Origin: Ovis canadensis
Taxonomy: Eukaryota > Chordata > Mammalia > Artiodactyla > Bovidae
Direction: 5' to 3'
DNA length: 64,000 bases
Assembly: GCF_042477335.2 (NCBI RefSeq)
Contig: NC_091255.1
Coordinates: forward strand, 43,998,501 to 44,062,500
Part shown: piece after piece, positions 21,801 through 33,700 of the stretch
How positions within the stretch are numbered: the first letter of the stretch is position 1
Layout: the number at the start of each line of letters is the position of its first letter
Notes under the pieces: generated by a model
Database searches by the model: none
Told to the model about the DNA's origin: nothing
Seen by the model: only the letters and a program-made list of their open reading frames with translations
Translations under genes and position numbers: made by a program

Positions 21801-22230
21801 TCTTGAAATAATAAAATTATAGAGATAAAGAATAGATTAGTGGTTGCCAGGAATTAGTGACTAGAGAAAGGGCAGGGTACATCCTAAAAGGGTAGCAGAA
21901 GGGAATTGTGTGGTAATGGAATTGTTCTGTATATTGATTGTGGAGTGGAGACAGTTACATGAATCTACACATGTAATAAGGTTGCACAGAAGCATACACA
22001 TACCAAAAAAATTAGTGCATGTAAAATGAGATTCGAATAAATTCTGTGGATTATATCTATGTCAATTTCAATATTGTAGTTTAGTTATACAAGATGTTAC
22101 CATTCGAGGCACTGGATGAAGGATACATGGGCTTCTTCATACCTTTTTTATTTTTATTTTTGCAACTTCCCATGAGTCTAAAATTCCAAAATTAAAAAAA
22201 TTTCTAAACAGAATCAGAAAAACTGATTGA

Positions 22231-22465
22231 GGGCTTCCCTGGTGGTCCAGTGGTTAAGAACCTGCCTTGTCATGCAAGGGACACCGGTTCCATCCCTGGT
22301 TTGGGAGTATCCCACATGCAGCAGAGCAACGAAGGCCATGTGCCACAACTACTGAAGCTCACACACCTCAACGAAGAGTCGCCCGCATTCACTGCAACTA
22401 GACAAAAGCCTGTGTGCAGCAGTAAAGACCCACCGCAGCCAAAAAATAAAGCATAAATAAATAAA
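22231..22465 (+). repeat. Ruminant tRNA-type SINE
   Basis: GGGCTTCCCTGGTGGTCCAG start, GGTTCCATCCCTGGTTTGG box, A-rich end. Confidence 0.9.
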
Positions 22466-22469
22466 CCTT

Positions 22470-22591
22470 TTAAGAAAACAAAAACTAATTGAGACTCTAG
22501 TAGTAGTCTAAGTGGGAGATGATGGTGGTTTGCAATGGGTGGTGACGAAAGAAATGTAGTTAGTTACAGGGTATGTATTTAAGGTTGAACC
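22470..22591. repeat. Ancient repeat, left half, split by LTR
   Basis: AGTAGTAGTCTAAGTGGGAGATGATGG-type text is an old mammalian repeat that appears to continue after the LTR at 23448 (CTTGCTGATGGATAGGATG). Family not named. Confidence 0.45.
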
Positions 22592-23447
22592 TGAAATAGG
22601 AGGGCAGGGGGCAAGGCACAACCCATAAAGAATGACATAGCTATTGACAATACAACATAAACTGGTTTGAACCAACTAGGCCCAAGATAGAGGAAGACTG
22701 GATTCCAGTAGACCTTGAGCCTTATTATATGCTCATTGAAATGCATTTGTATGCTAACGGACTCACCTGAAGACACCATGACAGTTGAAGGCCAACTATT
22801 AAAGACCAAAAGTGACCAGTGGCTCAATTCCTAGACATCCTGCCTCTTCCCCAAAATAGTTGGAATAATACTCTCAGCTGGCCCATTAAAAACTTGGTAA
22901 CCACCCTGTATTTCCAGGCTGTGCCCATCTTTTGAGATAGACTGCATTTTGTCTATTAAATGTGTATCTCCCAGGGTGTCTCACCTTCTGAGGGGCCCAC
23001 ACTCTGTCTATGGAGTGAGCATCTCCCTAAATAAACCTGCCTTCTCACTTGATTCTCAAGGCAGAGGGTCCTTGCCTGTGTGCTTATATCTCTCACAAGC
23101 ATCCTATATTAATACATCTACTTATTGCTTATCACTTTGCCTCTCACTGAATTTCTTCTGTGTTAAGACATAAAGAATCTGAGCTTCAGTAAGTCCTGAC
23201 ACCAGGTGAGTGATTTTAATTAAAAGACAGTGGGTTCAAGGGACTTCCTTGTGGATCAGTGATTAAGAATTCGTGCTTCCAGTGCAGAGGGCACAGATTC
23301 GATCCCTGGTCAGGGAACTAAGATTCTGCACGATGTGTGGTGCAGCCAAAAAATAGAAAAAGACAGTGAGTCCAAGTCTGAATCTGAGTTCAAGTCCCAA
23401 TCTGAGTTTTGGCTGAGTTCAAGTCCCATATGAACTGGGTGGTTTCA
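22592..23447 (+). repeat. Solo LTR (TGAAA...TTTCA family) with nested SINE
   Basis: Starts TGAAATAGGAGGG and ends GGTGGTTTCA. Flanks AACC and AGCC match at three of four bases. It contains a tRNA-type SINE at 23240-23357 with long flanking duplicates of AAAGACAGTGGGTTCAAG (23222 and 23358 regions). Related to LTRs at 36558-37126 and 37547-38243. Fossil class I type. Confidence 0.75.
23240..23357 (+). repeat. Ruminant tRNA-type SINE within the LTR
   Basis: GGACTTCCTTGTGGATCAG start, GATTCGATCCCTGGTCAGG box. About 18-base duplication flanks it with two differences. Confidence 0.9.
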
Positions 23448-23544
23448 AGCCTATACCTAAATCTTGCTGATGGATAGGATGTAGGGCAGAGAGAAGAAAA
23501 AAGAGTTGTTGACTGACTGCTAGTTTTTTCTTCTTTTTTTGTAG

Positions 23545-23846
23545 AAAGTGAAAGTTGCTCAGTAGGGTCCCACTCTTTGCAACCCCAAGGACTATACAGT
23601 CCACGGAATTCTCCAGGCAAGAATACTGGAGTGGGTAACCTTTCTCTCGTCCAGAGGATATTCCCAGCCCAGGGATTGAACCCAGGTCTCCCACATTGCA
23701 GGCAGATTCTTTAACAGCTGAGCCAGAAGGAAGCCCAAGAATACTGGAGTGGGTAGCCTTTCCCTTCTCCAGCAGATCTTCCCAACCCAGGAATTGAGCT
23801 GGGGTCTCCTGCATTGCAGGTGGATTCTTTAACAACTGAGCCATCA
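23545..23846 (-). repeat. Bov-tA with duplicated tRNA-like part
   Basis: AAGTTGCTCAGTAGGGTCCC tail followed by two heads ending TTTAACAGCTGAG and TTTAACAACTGAG. Same arrangement as at 18742. Confidence 0.9.
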
Positions 23847-23849
23847 TTA

Positions 23850-25034
23850 TCAGCTCAATAGAGTTCTATATAAAGCACCTTTTTAATGTTTGGAGTCCAC
23901 TCTACTAATACTTCTAAAATATCTGTGTACAAATTAATCACTGGGAATTTGTTAAAATGCAAATTCTGACTCAGTAAATTCTGGGATGGATTCTGAGAAT
24001 CTGAGGATTCCATGCTATTGATTGGTAGACTGCAAGACCATGTCTTAGAGTTAAGTTCTTTTAACTTGATGATTTAAACTTTATTGGGTGGGGAGGCTCT
24101 TGCCCAGGCAAATACTGGAGAAGGGAGATGGGCAATAGAAAACAGGACGGTCTCATCTCTTCCTCAAAGCCATTCTAGTTACATGATTCACCTTAATTTT
24201 CCTTTCCTAACTTTACACAAAACCCTCCATGCTTCCATACATAAATGTTTCTGCAAACCAAATCAGAAAAAAAATACGAATTTAAAGATGAAAGTAATCT
24301 TAACTGACAAATGCACCAATACTGTCTCCAGAAACCCTATCTACGGGTTTCAGTGTCTGCTTGAAACCTCCAAGAATGGGGAATTCACTATCTCAGACAT
24401 TAGATCACTGGCTTTTCACCCACTCCTTGATAAAATCTGCCAATCAAATATATTCATCTCCCAAAATAATAATAGCAGTAATGTTTAGTGAATTGTACTA
24501 ACGATATCAACTACTGTGAAAAGAGAAAGTGGGGTCACTAGACTGCTTTGATAGAGTAAAGGTTTTATAGAAGAAGTAGGATTTGTGTACACAAAAAGAA
24601 GATAGTAACTAGATAAGTTTGTAGGTACTAAGAGATTAGGAAAGCAGCAAAGAGTAAAGGTATAAGAGAAAAGCAGAAAATGTTTGAGAAACTGATTAGA
24701 CATTCTTAATAAAGTGCTACAGTACAGTCGGGGATAGAACCACCAAGATTAGAGACAAATTTTAAATGCTAGGTTAAGTTAGGACCTTCGGCTATAATTA
24801 GTGGAAACCCACTGAAGCTTGGGGATAGGATAATAACATGAGAAATATCTTAATAGTCTATAACAACAACCAAAAAAAAACCTATCAAGGCTGATAGGGA
24901 TAGAATAGGATAGTTACACAGGTGGTTGTAGAAGTCCCAGTAGAAGATTATAGATAGAGAGGGAAACCTAGGAAAATCTGGGAGACCACTGTAAGTTAAT
25001 GATCGCTCAAGAAAGCTATGGGAATTCTGTGGAA
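23850..25034. other. Unassigned stretch with ancient repeat text
   Basis: No gene recognised. 24730-25000 (GTGGAAACCCACTGAAGCTTGG) looks like the same old mammalian repeat as at 22470. A 134-codon open frame at 24084-24488 has no family resemblance and is probably chance. Confidence 0.45.
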
Positions 25035-25205
25035 TGAAGCAGGCTTACTTAACTATAAAGCACAAGATATACCTCAGGTCATTAAGTGAAAGAAAAATAT
25101 TACCACCCTTCTGCTGATTTGAATAGGTGCGTGACAGTCCTAGTTTGACCCTGTAGGGTCAGACACTCTCCTGTCAGATACAAAAGCAGGAGCTAGTGAT
25201 GTAAG

Positions 25206-25628
25206 CCTGCTGCTGCTGCTGCTGCTGCTAAGTCGCTTCAGTCGTGTCCGACTCTGTGCGACCCCATAGACGGCAGCCCACCAGGCTCCCCCGTCCCTGG
25301 GATTCTCCAGGCAAGAACACTGGAGTGGGTTGCCATTTCCGTCTCCAATGCATGAAAGTGAAAAGTGAAAGTGAAGTCACTCAGTGGTATCCGACTCCCC
25401 ATGGACTGTAGCCTACCAGGCTCCCAGGCTCCCCCGTCCCTGGGATTCTCCAGGCAAGAACACTGGAGTGGGGTGCCATTTTCTTCTCCAATGCATGAAG
25501 GTGAAAAGAGAAAGTGAAGTCGTTCAGTCGTGTCTGACTCTTAGCTGCCCCATGGACTGTAGCCTACCAGGCTCCTCCGTCCATGGGATTTTCCAGGCAA
25601 GAGTACTGGAGTGGGATGCCACTGCCTG
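25206..25628 (-). repeat. BovA trimer
   Basis: Three tandem BovA units (about 25226-25345, 25378-25490, 25520-25628), linked by two GTGAAAAG...AAAGTGAAGT linkers. A (CTG)7 run at 25208-25229 marks the end. Dimers (Bov-A2) are the normal form. Confidence 0.88.
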
Positions 25629-25639
25629 ACATCTACTCA

Positions 25640-25922
25640 AAGAATGAGGAAGAAGGTGTATTTTCCCCTTCCTCACTTTCCTTTGATTATAAAAATGTAG
25701 CCCACTTAATCCAGAGGGCAGAGCCCCCTCACCTGCCTGCTTACACCTCTCCCAAGTGTCCTATATTAATAAATCTACCTCTTGCCTATCACTTAGCCTC
25801 TCACTGAATTTCTTCTGTGCTGAGGCACAAAGAACCTGAGCCTCAGTAAGCCCAGACATCAGGTGAGTGATTCTAATTAGAAGACTGTGGGTTCAAGTCC
25901 CAATCTGAGATGGATGGTTTCA
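25640..25922 (+). repeat. LTR remnant (TGAAA...TTTCA family)
   Basis: Shares CTCTCACTGAATTTCTTCTGTG and AATCTGAG...GGTTTCA with 22592-23447. The element may begin at 25035 (TGAAGCAGG), in which case the BovA trimer interrupts it. Fossil. Confidence 0.6.
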
Positions 25923-25940
25923 GTTCCATTCATTCACTTT

Positions 25941-26155
25941 CAGTTCAGTTCAGTCGCTCAGTCGTGTCTGACTCTTTGCAACCCCATGAATTGCAGCACG
26001 TCAGGCCTCCCTGTCCATCCCCAACTCCCGGAGTTCACCCAAACTCACGTCCATTGAGTTGGTGATGCCATCCAGCCATCTCATCCTCTGTTGTCCCCTT
26101 CTCCTCCTGCCCCTAATCCCTTCCAGCATCAGAGTCTTTTCCAATGAGTCAACTC
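25941..26155 (-). repeat. BovB 3' end
   Basis: CAGTTCAGTTCAGTCGCTCAG to TTTTCCAATGAGTCAACTC. Confidence 0.92.
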
Positions 26156-26475
26156 TACAAAGATACAGATAGATCAGAAGAGATGATTCAAAATTACCCT
26201 GGTATGTAGGAAGGGCTATGTTTTAGACAGTAAAGAATCTAGCTAAAATTTGGAAGAGCAAGAAGCTGGAAGAAAAGAAACTCATTATTAGGATGCTGAC
26301 ATCATCAATAATCAAGGTATAAGGATTAACGTGGTAAAAGGAATGTTTATAACAGAATTTCTAGGATAAACTGACAGGAATTGATCAGATATAACTGAAA
26401 AAGCGAGAGAGGACCTGTTTAATAGTGATGATAGTGCTAAGGAGCATGGCTCTGTTTTTAAAAATGTGAGGTAGT

Positions 26476-26646
26476 TTTTTTTTTTTAATTTTGGCTGGGC
26501 TGGGACGTCGTTGTGGCATGAACTTCTCTAATTATGGCAGGCAGGCTTAGTTGCTCTGCAGCATGTGGGATCTTAGTTCCTCAACCAAAGATTGAACCCT
26601 GCATTGGAAGGCAGATTCTTAACTGTTAGAGCACTAGGGAAGTCCT
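26476..26646 (-). repeat. Ruminant tRNA-type SINE
   Basis: TTAATTTTGGCTGGGCTGGG start; ends GAGCACTAGGGAAGTCC. Confidence 0.85.
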
Positions 26647-26659
26647 GTCAGGGTGATTC

Positions 26660-27235
26660 TTGACTCAGTCACTTATTAATTATATAAACTTGCAGAGGTT
26701 ATCCAATATCACTAACCCTCAGTTTCTACATTTGATAAACCATCATAAGACTGTTTGGGGTATAAAGTAATTCAATAAAAGTTTAACACACTGTCTGGCA
26801 CATAGTAAATAATAAATGTCAGCTTTTTTTTTTTATATAGCTATGGGTGACAAAATTATTACACCTAAGGAACTGTGACAATAATGATATTAACAGAAAT
26901 AGGGAAGACCAGAGGGAGTCAGCTAGAGGAAGATGAGTTTGATGTTAACGACAAATCTGATGGAGAGGAATGCAAGAGAGAAAATATGGAGTGATCAACT
27001 GAGGACGTTTATCTGGGGTTCAGAAGAGATGCTAGGTCTAGGGAGAAACATGTAGAAATTATTTGCATAAAAGTGATCTGTAAGTCTACAAAATATTTAT
27101 GAAGGGGCAATATTTACCATTCATTTATTACACAGAAGTGAATAATGACCAATGTTTATTGAAAGTTTGCCAAGTACAAAGTGCTTTACTTACAGTAATT
27201 TTTAAAATCTGAACAACCCCTTAATAATATACATA
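26660..27235. repeat. MIR-like and ancient repeat fragments
   Basis: 26665-26815 (CAATAAAAGTTTAACACAC...GGCACATAGTA) and 27120-27235 (TTTATTGAAAGTTTGCCAAG) look like MIR pieces; 26885-27060 matches the old repeat seen at 24730. Weak evidence. Confidence 0.45.
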
Positions 27236-27301
27236 CTACTATTATCCTCAATCTATTTTTTTTTAATCTCCGTTTTTTTTTTTTTTTAATTAAAGAATCC
27301 T

Positions 27302-27552
27302 GGGACTTCCCTGGTGGTTCAGTGGTTAAGAACCCTCTTTGCAATTCAGGAGATGCGAGTTTGATCCCTGGTAGGGGAAATAAGATCCCACATGCCTCAG
27401 AGCAACTAAGCCTGCATTTTGCAAATACTGAGCCCCCGTACTTCAGGGCCCTCATAGCACAACTAGAAAGTCTGTGCACTGAAAAAAAAAAAAATCCCTC
27501 GTACTGCAACTAAGACCCAATGCAGCCAAATAAATAAGTATTAAAAAAGAAA
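27302..27552 (+). repeat. Ruminant tRNA-type SINE with target duplication
   Basis: GGGACTTCCCTGGTGGTTCAG start. AAAGAATCCT flanks (27292-27301; 27553-27562). Confidence 0.93.
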
Positions 27553-27605
27553 AAAAGAATCCTAATGACTTGAGGTAGATGATGCTTTTGTCAGATAATG
27601 AAGCA

Positions 27606-28103
27606 ATTAGGTGAAAGCAGAGACAGTACATTGCTGACTAAGTTCCGTCTAGTCAAGGCTATGGTTTTTCCAGTGGTCATGTATGGATGTGAGAGTTGGA
27701 CTGTGAAGAAGGCTGAGCGCCGAAGAATTGATGCTTTTGAACTGTGCTGTTGGAGAAGACTCTTGAGAGTCCCTTGGACTGCAAGGAGATCCAACTAGTC
27801 CATTCTGAAGGAGATCAACCCTGGGATTTCTTTGGAAGGAATGATGCTAAAGCTGAAACTCCAGTACTTTGGCCACCTCATGCGAAGAGCTGACTCATTG
27901 GAAAAGACTCTGATGCTGGGAGGGATTGGGGGCAGGAAGAGAAGGGGACAACCAAGGATGAGATGGCTGGATGGCATCACGGACTCGATGGACGTGAGTC
28001 TGGATGAACTCCAGGAGATGGTGATGGACAGGGAGGCCTGGTGTGCTGCGATTCATGGGGTTGTAAAGAGTCAGACACGACTGAGCGACTGAACTGAACT
28101 GAA
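27606..28103 (+). repeat. BovB 3' end
   Basis: About 500 bases from AAAGCAGAGACAGTACATTG to GACTGAACTGAACTGAA; close to consensus, so fairly young. Confidence 0.95.
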
Positions 28104-28309
28104 TATATAAATAACAAAACTGAAGGAAAGAAAGCACTGATTTGAAATTTTCTTCTATGTTCAGATGGAAAATTAAGAAAACTTCCAATTCAAAGTTCTA
28201 GGCACAAAATTCAGGTATGTCACATGGTGGACTTGCTTCTTCAACTGGAGATGAATTCAGCAGCCAGTTCTAAGAATCCACACTTTAACAAACAGTAAGC
28301 TACAAAATG

Positions 28310-28920
28310 ATTGTTGGGAATTTCCTGATGGTTCAGTGATTATGTCAGGGGAAGCACACTGACTGAAACTGCTCGCCCTGGCCAGGCACCATAGTAACCA
28401 TTTATGTGAGTTATTTTACGACAGGAGGTCCTGGTAAGGAACATGGAACTAACAAGTCATCACCAACCGCAAGAGTTCAGGAAAGGTCAAAAGGAGACAC
28501 CACGTGTCCAACCACCTCCGAGAATCCTTCTCGCTGGCATCCATCTTGGCTGAGCAAAGCATGCACCACCAGGAAGGACTCTGAGTCAGAATGATTGGTG
28601 AAAGACAACCTGAAAACTAACCCCATTAACACAAAACCCGAGACTGTGAACCACAAGGCAGAGCAGTTCTCCCAGTTTCCTTTACCTTCCTGCTCTCCGC
28701 CAGATGCCCCTTCCCAATAAAGTCTCTTGCTTTGTCAGCACCTGTGTCTCCTCAGACAATTCATTTCTGAGTGTTAGACAAAAGACTCCCTTTCAGGCCC
28801 TGGAAGGGGTCCCGCTTCCTGCAACAGTTAGGACTCTGTGCTTCCACTGCAGTGGGCATGGGTTTGATCCCTGCTTGGGGAACTAAGATCCTGAAAGCCA
28901 CATGGTGCAGCAAATTAAAA
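28310..28920 (+). repeat. tRNA-type SINE split by a solo LTR
   Basis: SINE halves lie at 28310-28342 (GGGAATTTCCTGATGGTTCAG) and 28827-28920 (GTTAGGACTCTGTGCTTCC...AACTAAGATCCTG). They join seamlessly when the LTR is removed. Confidence 0.9.
28343..28826 (+). repeat. Solo LTR (class I ERV)
   Basis: Ends TGTCAGGGG and CCTGCAACA; flanks ATTA and GTTA (three of four match). Same family as 18188-18672. Contains CAATAAAGTCTCTTGC polyadenylation region. Fossil, younger than the SINE it split. Confidence 0.88.
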
Positions 28921-29020
28921 AAAAAAAAAATTATCCCCATGAAGAAGATAGTGATTGAATTTGATTTTTGCAGCTTGGCTCAATCCCCAAAGTTCAGGCT
29001 TTGGAGTCCTAAAGTCTTCT

Positions 29021-29268
29021 TTAGCATTTAACTAGTTCATTATTGGTGGAAGAGGCTGGGACTATCTCTCTACAAGTAAACTGACCTTTGTCATAAATCA
29101 CTTTTATAATGAGAGAGAAGCTAGATCATGTTGCCATGTCTCCCCATTCACCAAATCTTCCTGGGTGATGCAGAATTTATTCCCACGTGGGCAGGGGTAG
29201 AAGTACACCTCTGAGTTGTTTACATATTGGAAGTCCTTGATCTCCACCTCATCGTGAAACACTGCCAT
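29021..29268 (-). pseudogene. DPH3: DPH3 processed pseudogene
   Basis: DPH3 is a small CSL zinc-finger electron carrier for diphthamide synthesis. The minus strand reads [20 protein letters not shown], then YFYPCPRG, then [10 protein letters not shown], a shifted join near 29132, and [11 protein letters not shown] to NELVKC and a stop (29021-29023). All exons are fused without introns. One zinc-ligand cysteine (position 28) is arginine, and a small deletion with frame change follows the NGE segment, so it is not expected to make DPH3. No clear poly(A) tail is visible. It lies alone in intergenic DNA with no obvious promoter. Confidence 0.9.
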
Positions 29269-29349
29269 CATCACTGGGGCCATAGAGGTCTGCCACTTCT
29301 GCCGTCCTACCCAGGCCAAAGCCAGTCCCCATGTCCCCAACCAGGCAGG

Positions 29350-29490
29350 CCTATTTGTATTCTTCAGGTGAGGAAACTGAGGTCCATGGGGCTTGGGTAA
29401 CTTGCTCAAGTTTAGATAGCTAAAAGAGGTAGAACCAGAATTTAAACTAATTCATGCAGTGTCGGAGCCTGGGCCGTAAACCACATATGT
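29350..29490. repeat. MIR fragment
   Basis: GGTGAGGAAACTGAGGTCCA and GTAACTTGCTCAAG are typical MIR core text. Confidence 0.7.
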
Positions 29491-30734
29491 GCTGCTTCAC
29501 TCTGCAAAAAGTTATATTCCCGGTCTCACTTCCATGGAGGGAATCACTGTGGGGTGCAGAGAAATCATTATTCTAAACCAATACTCTTAATACTGTGGAA
29601 AGAATAGAATTGACTTAGGTCATGATTGTCTTGTTATTAATGATTTAAGGAATCAGAACAACTAATGCATTATGCCTGTGTATGAAAAACAGAAAGACAT
29701 CTGGGAATGCAGGGCAAAAAGAGAACATTCATAACAATATGTGGAAATGGGCCCCCAGGGCATCTTCACTGTCTGTAAGCAAGAATGAAATATGAACCCT
29801 CCCACCTTTGACTCCAGAGTCAAACTACAAATCAAATAGCAGGATCATTTGGTGAGGGTAACTGCCTGTTGCACAAAAACTATACACAGATCATCTGTCT
29901 GGCTCTAGCTACAGAGTGTGGAAGGGAAAACTACCTCCTCAGTCTTCTGAGTGATACCCTGATCACTGAGGGAGGGAGAGGGAGGGTTTTTCGGGACACC
30001 TGCATGATTTGCTGGTTGGGGAAGGAATCACTCCTCACATAGTCTGGTCCAGCAACCATATAAAAAGGGCACTATTCTAATTCCTATTTTACAGGTGGGG
30101 AAACAGAGACACAGGAATGTTAAATAACTTACCCAAGAATGCAAAACTAGTAAGTAGTAGAGCTGGGCTGTGAATCCATCTTACTCTTACTCCAGAACTC
30201 ACATGCTTAACTACCATGCTATACCACATAGAATATGATGTCTTCAGAAATCACAGACTTCTCTGGCCCAGTGAGACCTTAAGGTCCACAACCCAACCCA
30301 AATTACACCAGTCATCTTTGTTCTATTCAACTATATTGCCTGCTTTTGATATCCCTGAATTTTCTGCTCTTGCCTCTGAACAATAACACTAATATCACTG
30401 ATCTTGTCTCCATAAACTCCTCAATACCATTTATTTTTACATTCTCTTACCACTCTCCTCTTGTCTCCACTTTGTTTCTTTCTTTTTCTCTTGTCTTCAA
30501 GTTTTAAACTTGGTATAATAAAGGTAATAGGTATATTAAAGCCTTTCGCAAAAAAAAGGACTTTGCCTATAATAGTCCATCCACTTGCCTTAACCCTGAT
30601 AGTCTTTCAGGATAAAACTCTCTGGGGAAAGGATTATGTTCCTTCCAGTCCATCGACCAGAATTAGTCAAATGACCCTGCCTAACTCTAAAAGAACCCCA
30701 TGAACAGTATGGAAAAGCAAAAAGATAGGACACT
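29490..30734. other. Unassigned stretch with one MIR copy
   Basis: A second MIR-type fragment lies at about 30060-30235 (TTTTACAGGTGGGGAAACAG). The rest is not recognised. Confidence 0.55.
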
Positions 30735-33700
30735 AAAGGTTGAACTCCCTAGGTTGGTGGGTGCCCAATATGCTACTGGAGATTAGAGAAGAAATAACTC
30801 CAGAAAGAATGAAGAGACAGAGCCAAAGCAAAAACAACACCCAGTTGTGGATGGGACTGGTGATAGAAGCAAGGTCCAATGCTGTAAAGAGCAATATTGC
30901 ATAGGAACCTGGAAGGTTAGGTCCATGAATCAAGGCAAATTGGAAATGGTCAAATAGGAGATGACAAGAGTGAACGTCAACATTTTAGGAATCAGTGAAC
31001 TAAAATGGACTGGAATGGGTGAATTTAACTCAGATGATCATTATATCTACTACTGTGGGTAAGAATTCCTAAGAAGAAATGGAGTAGCCATCATAACAAA
31101 AGAGTCCAGAATACAGTACTTGGATGAAATCTCAAAAATGACAGAATGATCTCTGTTCATTTCCAAGGCAAACCATTCAATATCATGGTAATCCAAGTCT
31201 ATGCCCCAACCAGCAACACTGAAGAAGCTGAAGCTGAACGGTCCTATGAAGACCTACAAGACCTTCTAGAACTAACATAAAAAAAAAAGATGTCCTTTTC
31301 ATTATAGGGGACTGGAATGCAAAAGTAGGAAGTCAAGAAATGCCTGGAGTAACAGGCAAATTTAGCCTTGGACTACAGAATGCAGCAGGGCAAAGGCTAA
31401 TAGAGTTTTGCTAAGAGAAGGCACTGGTCAGAGCAAACATCCTCTTCCAACAACATAAGACAAGACTCTACACATGGACATCACCAGATGGTCAATACCA
31501 AAATCAGATTAGTTATATTCTTTGCAGCCAAAGATGGAGAAGCTCCATACAGTCAGCAAGAACAAGATGGGGAGCTGCCTGTGGCTCAAATCATGAACTC
31601 TTTATTGCCAAATTCAGACTTAAATTGAAGAAAGTAGGAAAACCACTAGACCATCAAGTATGACCTAAATCAAATCCCTTACGATTATACAGTGGAAGTG
31701 AGAAATAGATTTAAGGGACTAAATCTGATGGACAGAGTGCCTGATGAACTATGGATGGAGGTTTATGACATTGTACAGGAGACAGGGACAAGACCATCCC
31801 CAAGAAAAAGAAATGCAAAAAAGCAAAATGGTTTTCTGAGGGGGCCTTACAAATAGCTGTGAAAAAAAGAGAAGTGAAAAGCAAAGGAGAAAAGGAAACA
31901 TACCTAGTTGAGTGCAGAGTTCCAAAGAATAGCAAGGAGAGATAAGAAAACCTTCCTCAGTGATTAGTGCAAGGAAATAGAGGAAAACAATAGAATGGGA
32001 AAGATTAGAGATCTCTTCAAGAAAATTAGAGATACCAAGGGAACATTTCATGCAAAGACGGGCACACTAAAGGACAGAAATGGTGCGGACCTAACAGAAG
32101 CAGAAGAGATTAAGAAGGGGTGGCAAGAATACACAGAAGAACTATTCAAAAAAACATCTTCATGATCCAGATAATCACAATGGTGTGATCACTCACCTAG
32201 AGCCAGACATCCTGGAATGTGAAGTCAAGTGGGCCTTAGGAAGCATCACTACGAACAAAGATAGTGGAGGTGATGGAATTCCAGTTGAGCTATTTCAAAT
32301 CCTAAAAGATGATACTGTGAAAGTGCTTCACTCAACACGCCAGTGAATTTGGAAAGTGCAGCAGTGGCCACAGGACTGGAAAAGGGCAGTTTTCATTCCA
32401 ATCTCAAAGAAAGGCAATGCCAAAGAATGCTCAAACTATCGCACAATTGCACTCATCTCACATGCTAGCAGAGTAATGCTCTAAATTCTCCAAGCCAGGC
32501 TTCAACAATACGTGAACTGTGAATTCTAGATGTTCAAGCTGGTTTTAGAAAAGACAGAGGAACCAGAGATCAAATTGCTAACATCCACTGGATCATCAAT
32601 AAAGCAAGAGAGTTCCAGAAAAACATCTATTTCTGCTTTATTGACTTTGCCAAAGCCTTTGACTTTGTGGATCACCACAAACAGTGGAAAATTCTGAAAG
32701 AGATGGGAATACCAGATCACCTGATCTGCCTCTTGAGAAATCTGCATACAGGTCAGGAAGCAACAGTTAGAACTGGACATGGAACAACAGACTGGTTCCA
32801 AATCGGGAAAGGAGTACATCAAGGCTGTATATTGTCACCCTGCTTATTTAACTTCTATGCAGAGTACATCATTAGAAACGCTGGGCTGGATGAAGCACAA
32901 GCTGGAATCAAGATTGCCAGGAGAAATATCAATAACCTCAGATATGTAGATGACACCTCCCTTATGGCAGAAAGGGAAGAACTAAAGAGCCTCTTGATGA
33001 AAGTGAAAGAGGAGAGTTAAAAGTCAGCTTAAATCTCAATATTCAGAAAACTAAGATCATGGCATCTGGTTCCATCACTTCATGGCAAATAGATGGGGAA
33101 ACAGTGGAGACAGTGGCAGACTTTATTTTTTTTTGGCTCCAAAATCACTGCAGCTTGTGACTGCAGCCATGAAATTAAAAGACGCTTACTCCTTGGAAGA
33201 AAAGTTATGACCAACCTAGCTGAGAGAGTGAAAACACTCAAGTCGTGTCCGGCTCTTGGTTACCCCTTGGACTGTAGCCCATGAGGCTCTCCTCTGTCCA
33301 TTGGATTCTCCAGGCAAGAATAGTGGAGTGGGTTGCCTTTCCCTTCTCCAGACCAACCTAGACAGTATATTAAAAAACAGAGACATTACTTTGCCAACAA
33401 AGGTCTGTCTAGTCAAGGCTATGGTTTTTCCAGTAGTCATGTATGGATGTGAGAGTTGGACTATAAAGAACGCTGAGCACTGAACAATTGATGCTTTTGA
33501 ACTGTGGTGTTGAAGAAGACTCTTGAGAATCCCTTGGACTCCAAGGACATCCAACCAATCCATCCTAAAGGACATCAGTCCTGAATATTCATTGGAAGGA
33601 CTGAAGTTGAAGCTGAAACTCCAATACTTTGGCCACCTGATGTGAAGAACTGACTCATTTGAAAAGACCCTGATGCTGGGAAAGACTGAAGCAGGAGGAG

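Larger units (their letters stand above)
16925..22200 (+). mobile_element. Old L1 LINE interrupted by about eleven later insertions
   Basis: Pieces of one plus-strand L1 (ORF2 end and 3' UTR, L1M type) can be followed in order: AAATGGATCATAAATTTG (16960), AAAAGCTTAGAAAAACAAC (18068), TTTGGCTCTTCAAAAGACC (18690), AATGAGATATCGCTAAACACC (19551), AATACTCTCAAAGAGGTAG, TAATAGCCCCAAACTGG (20737), GAAACTGCTGATACATGCC (21225) and TTAGTGGTTGCCAGGAATTA (21840) to about 22190. Between them sit LTRs, SINEs, BovB and a younger L1 end, listed separately. It is inactive. Confidence 0.85.

Noticed and set aside
24084-24488. 134-codon open frame
   Set aside because: No motif, no homology recognised, lies in ancient repeat-like DNA, no splice or promoter context.
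22592-25922. LTRs at 22.6 and 25.6 kb as the two ends of one provirus
   Set aside because: The DNA between is an ancient mammalian repeat that runs across the first LTR's insertion point, not retroviral internal sequence.
32667-33020. Reverse transcriptase frame as a possible domesticated gene
   Set aside because: Plain BovB, with stops and frame changes around it and no sign of constraint.
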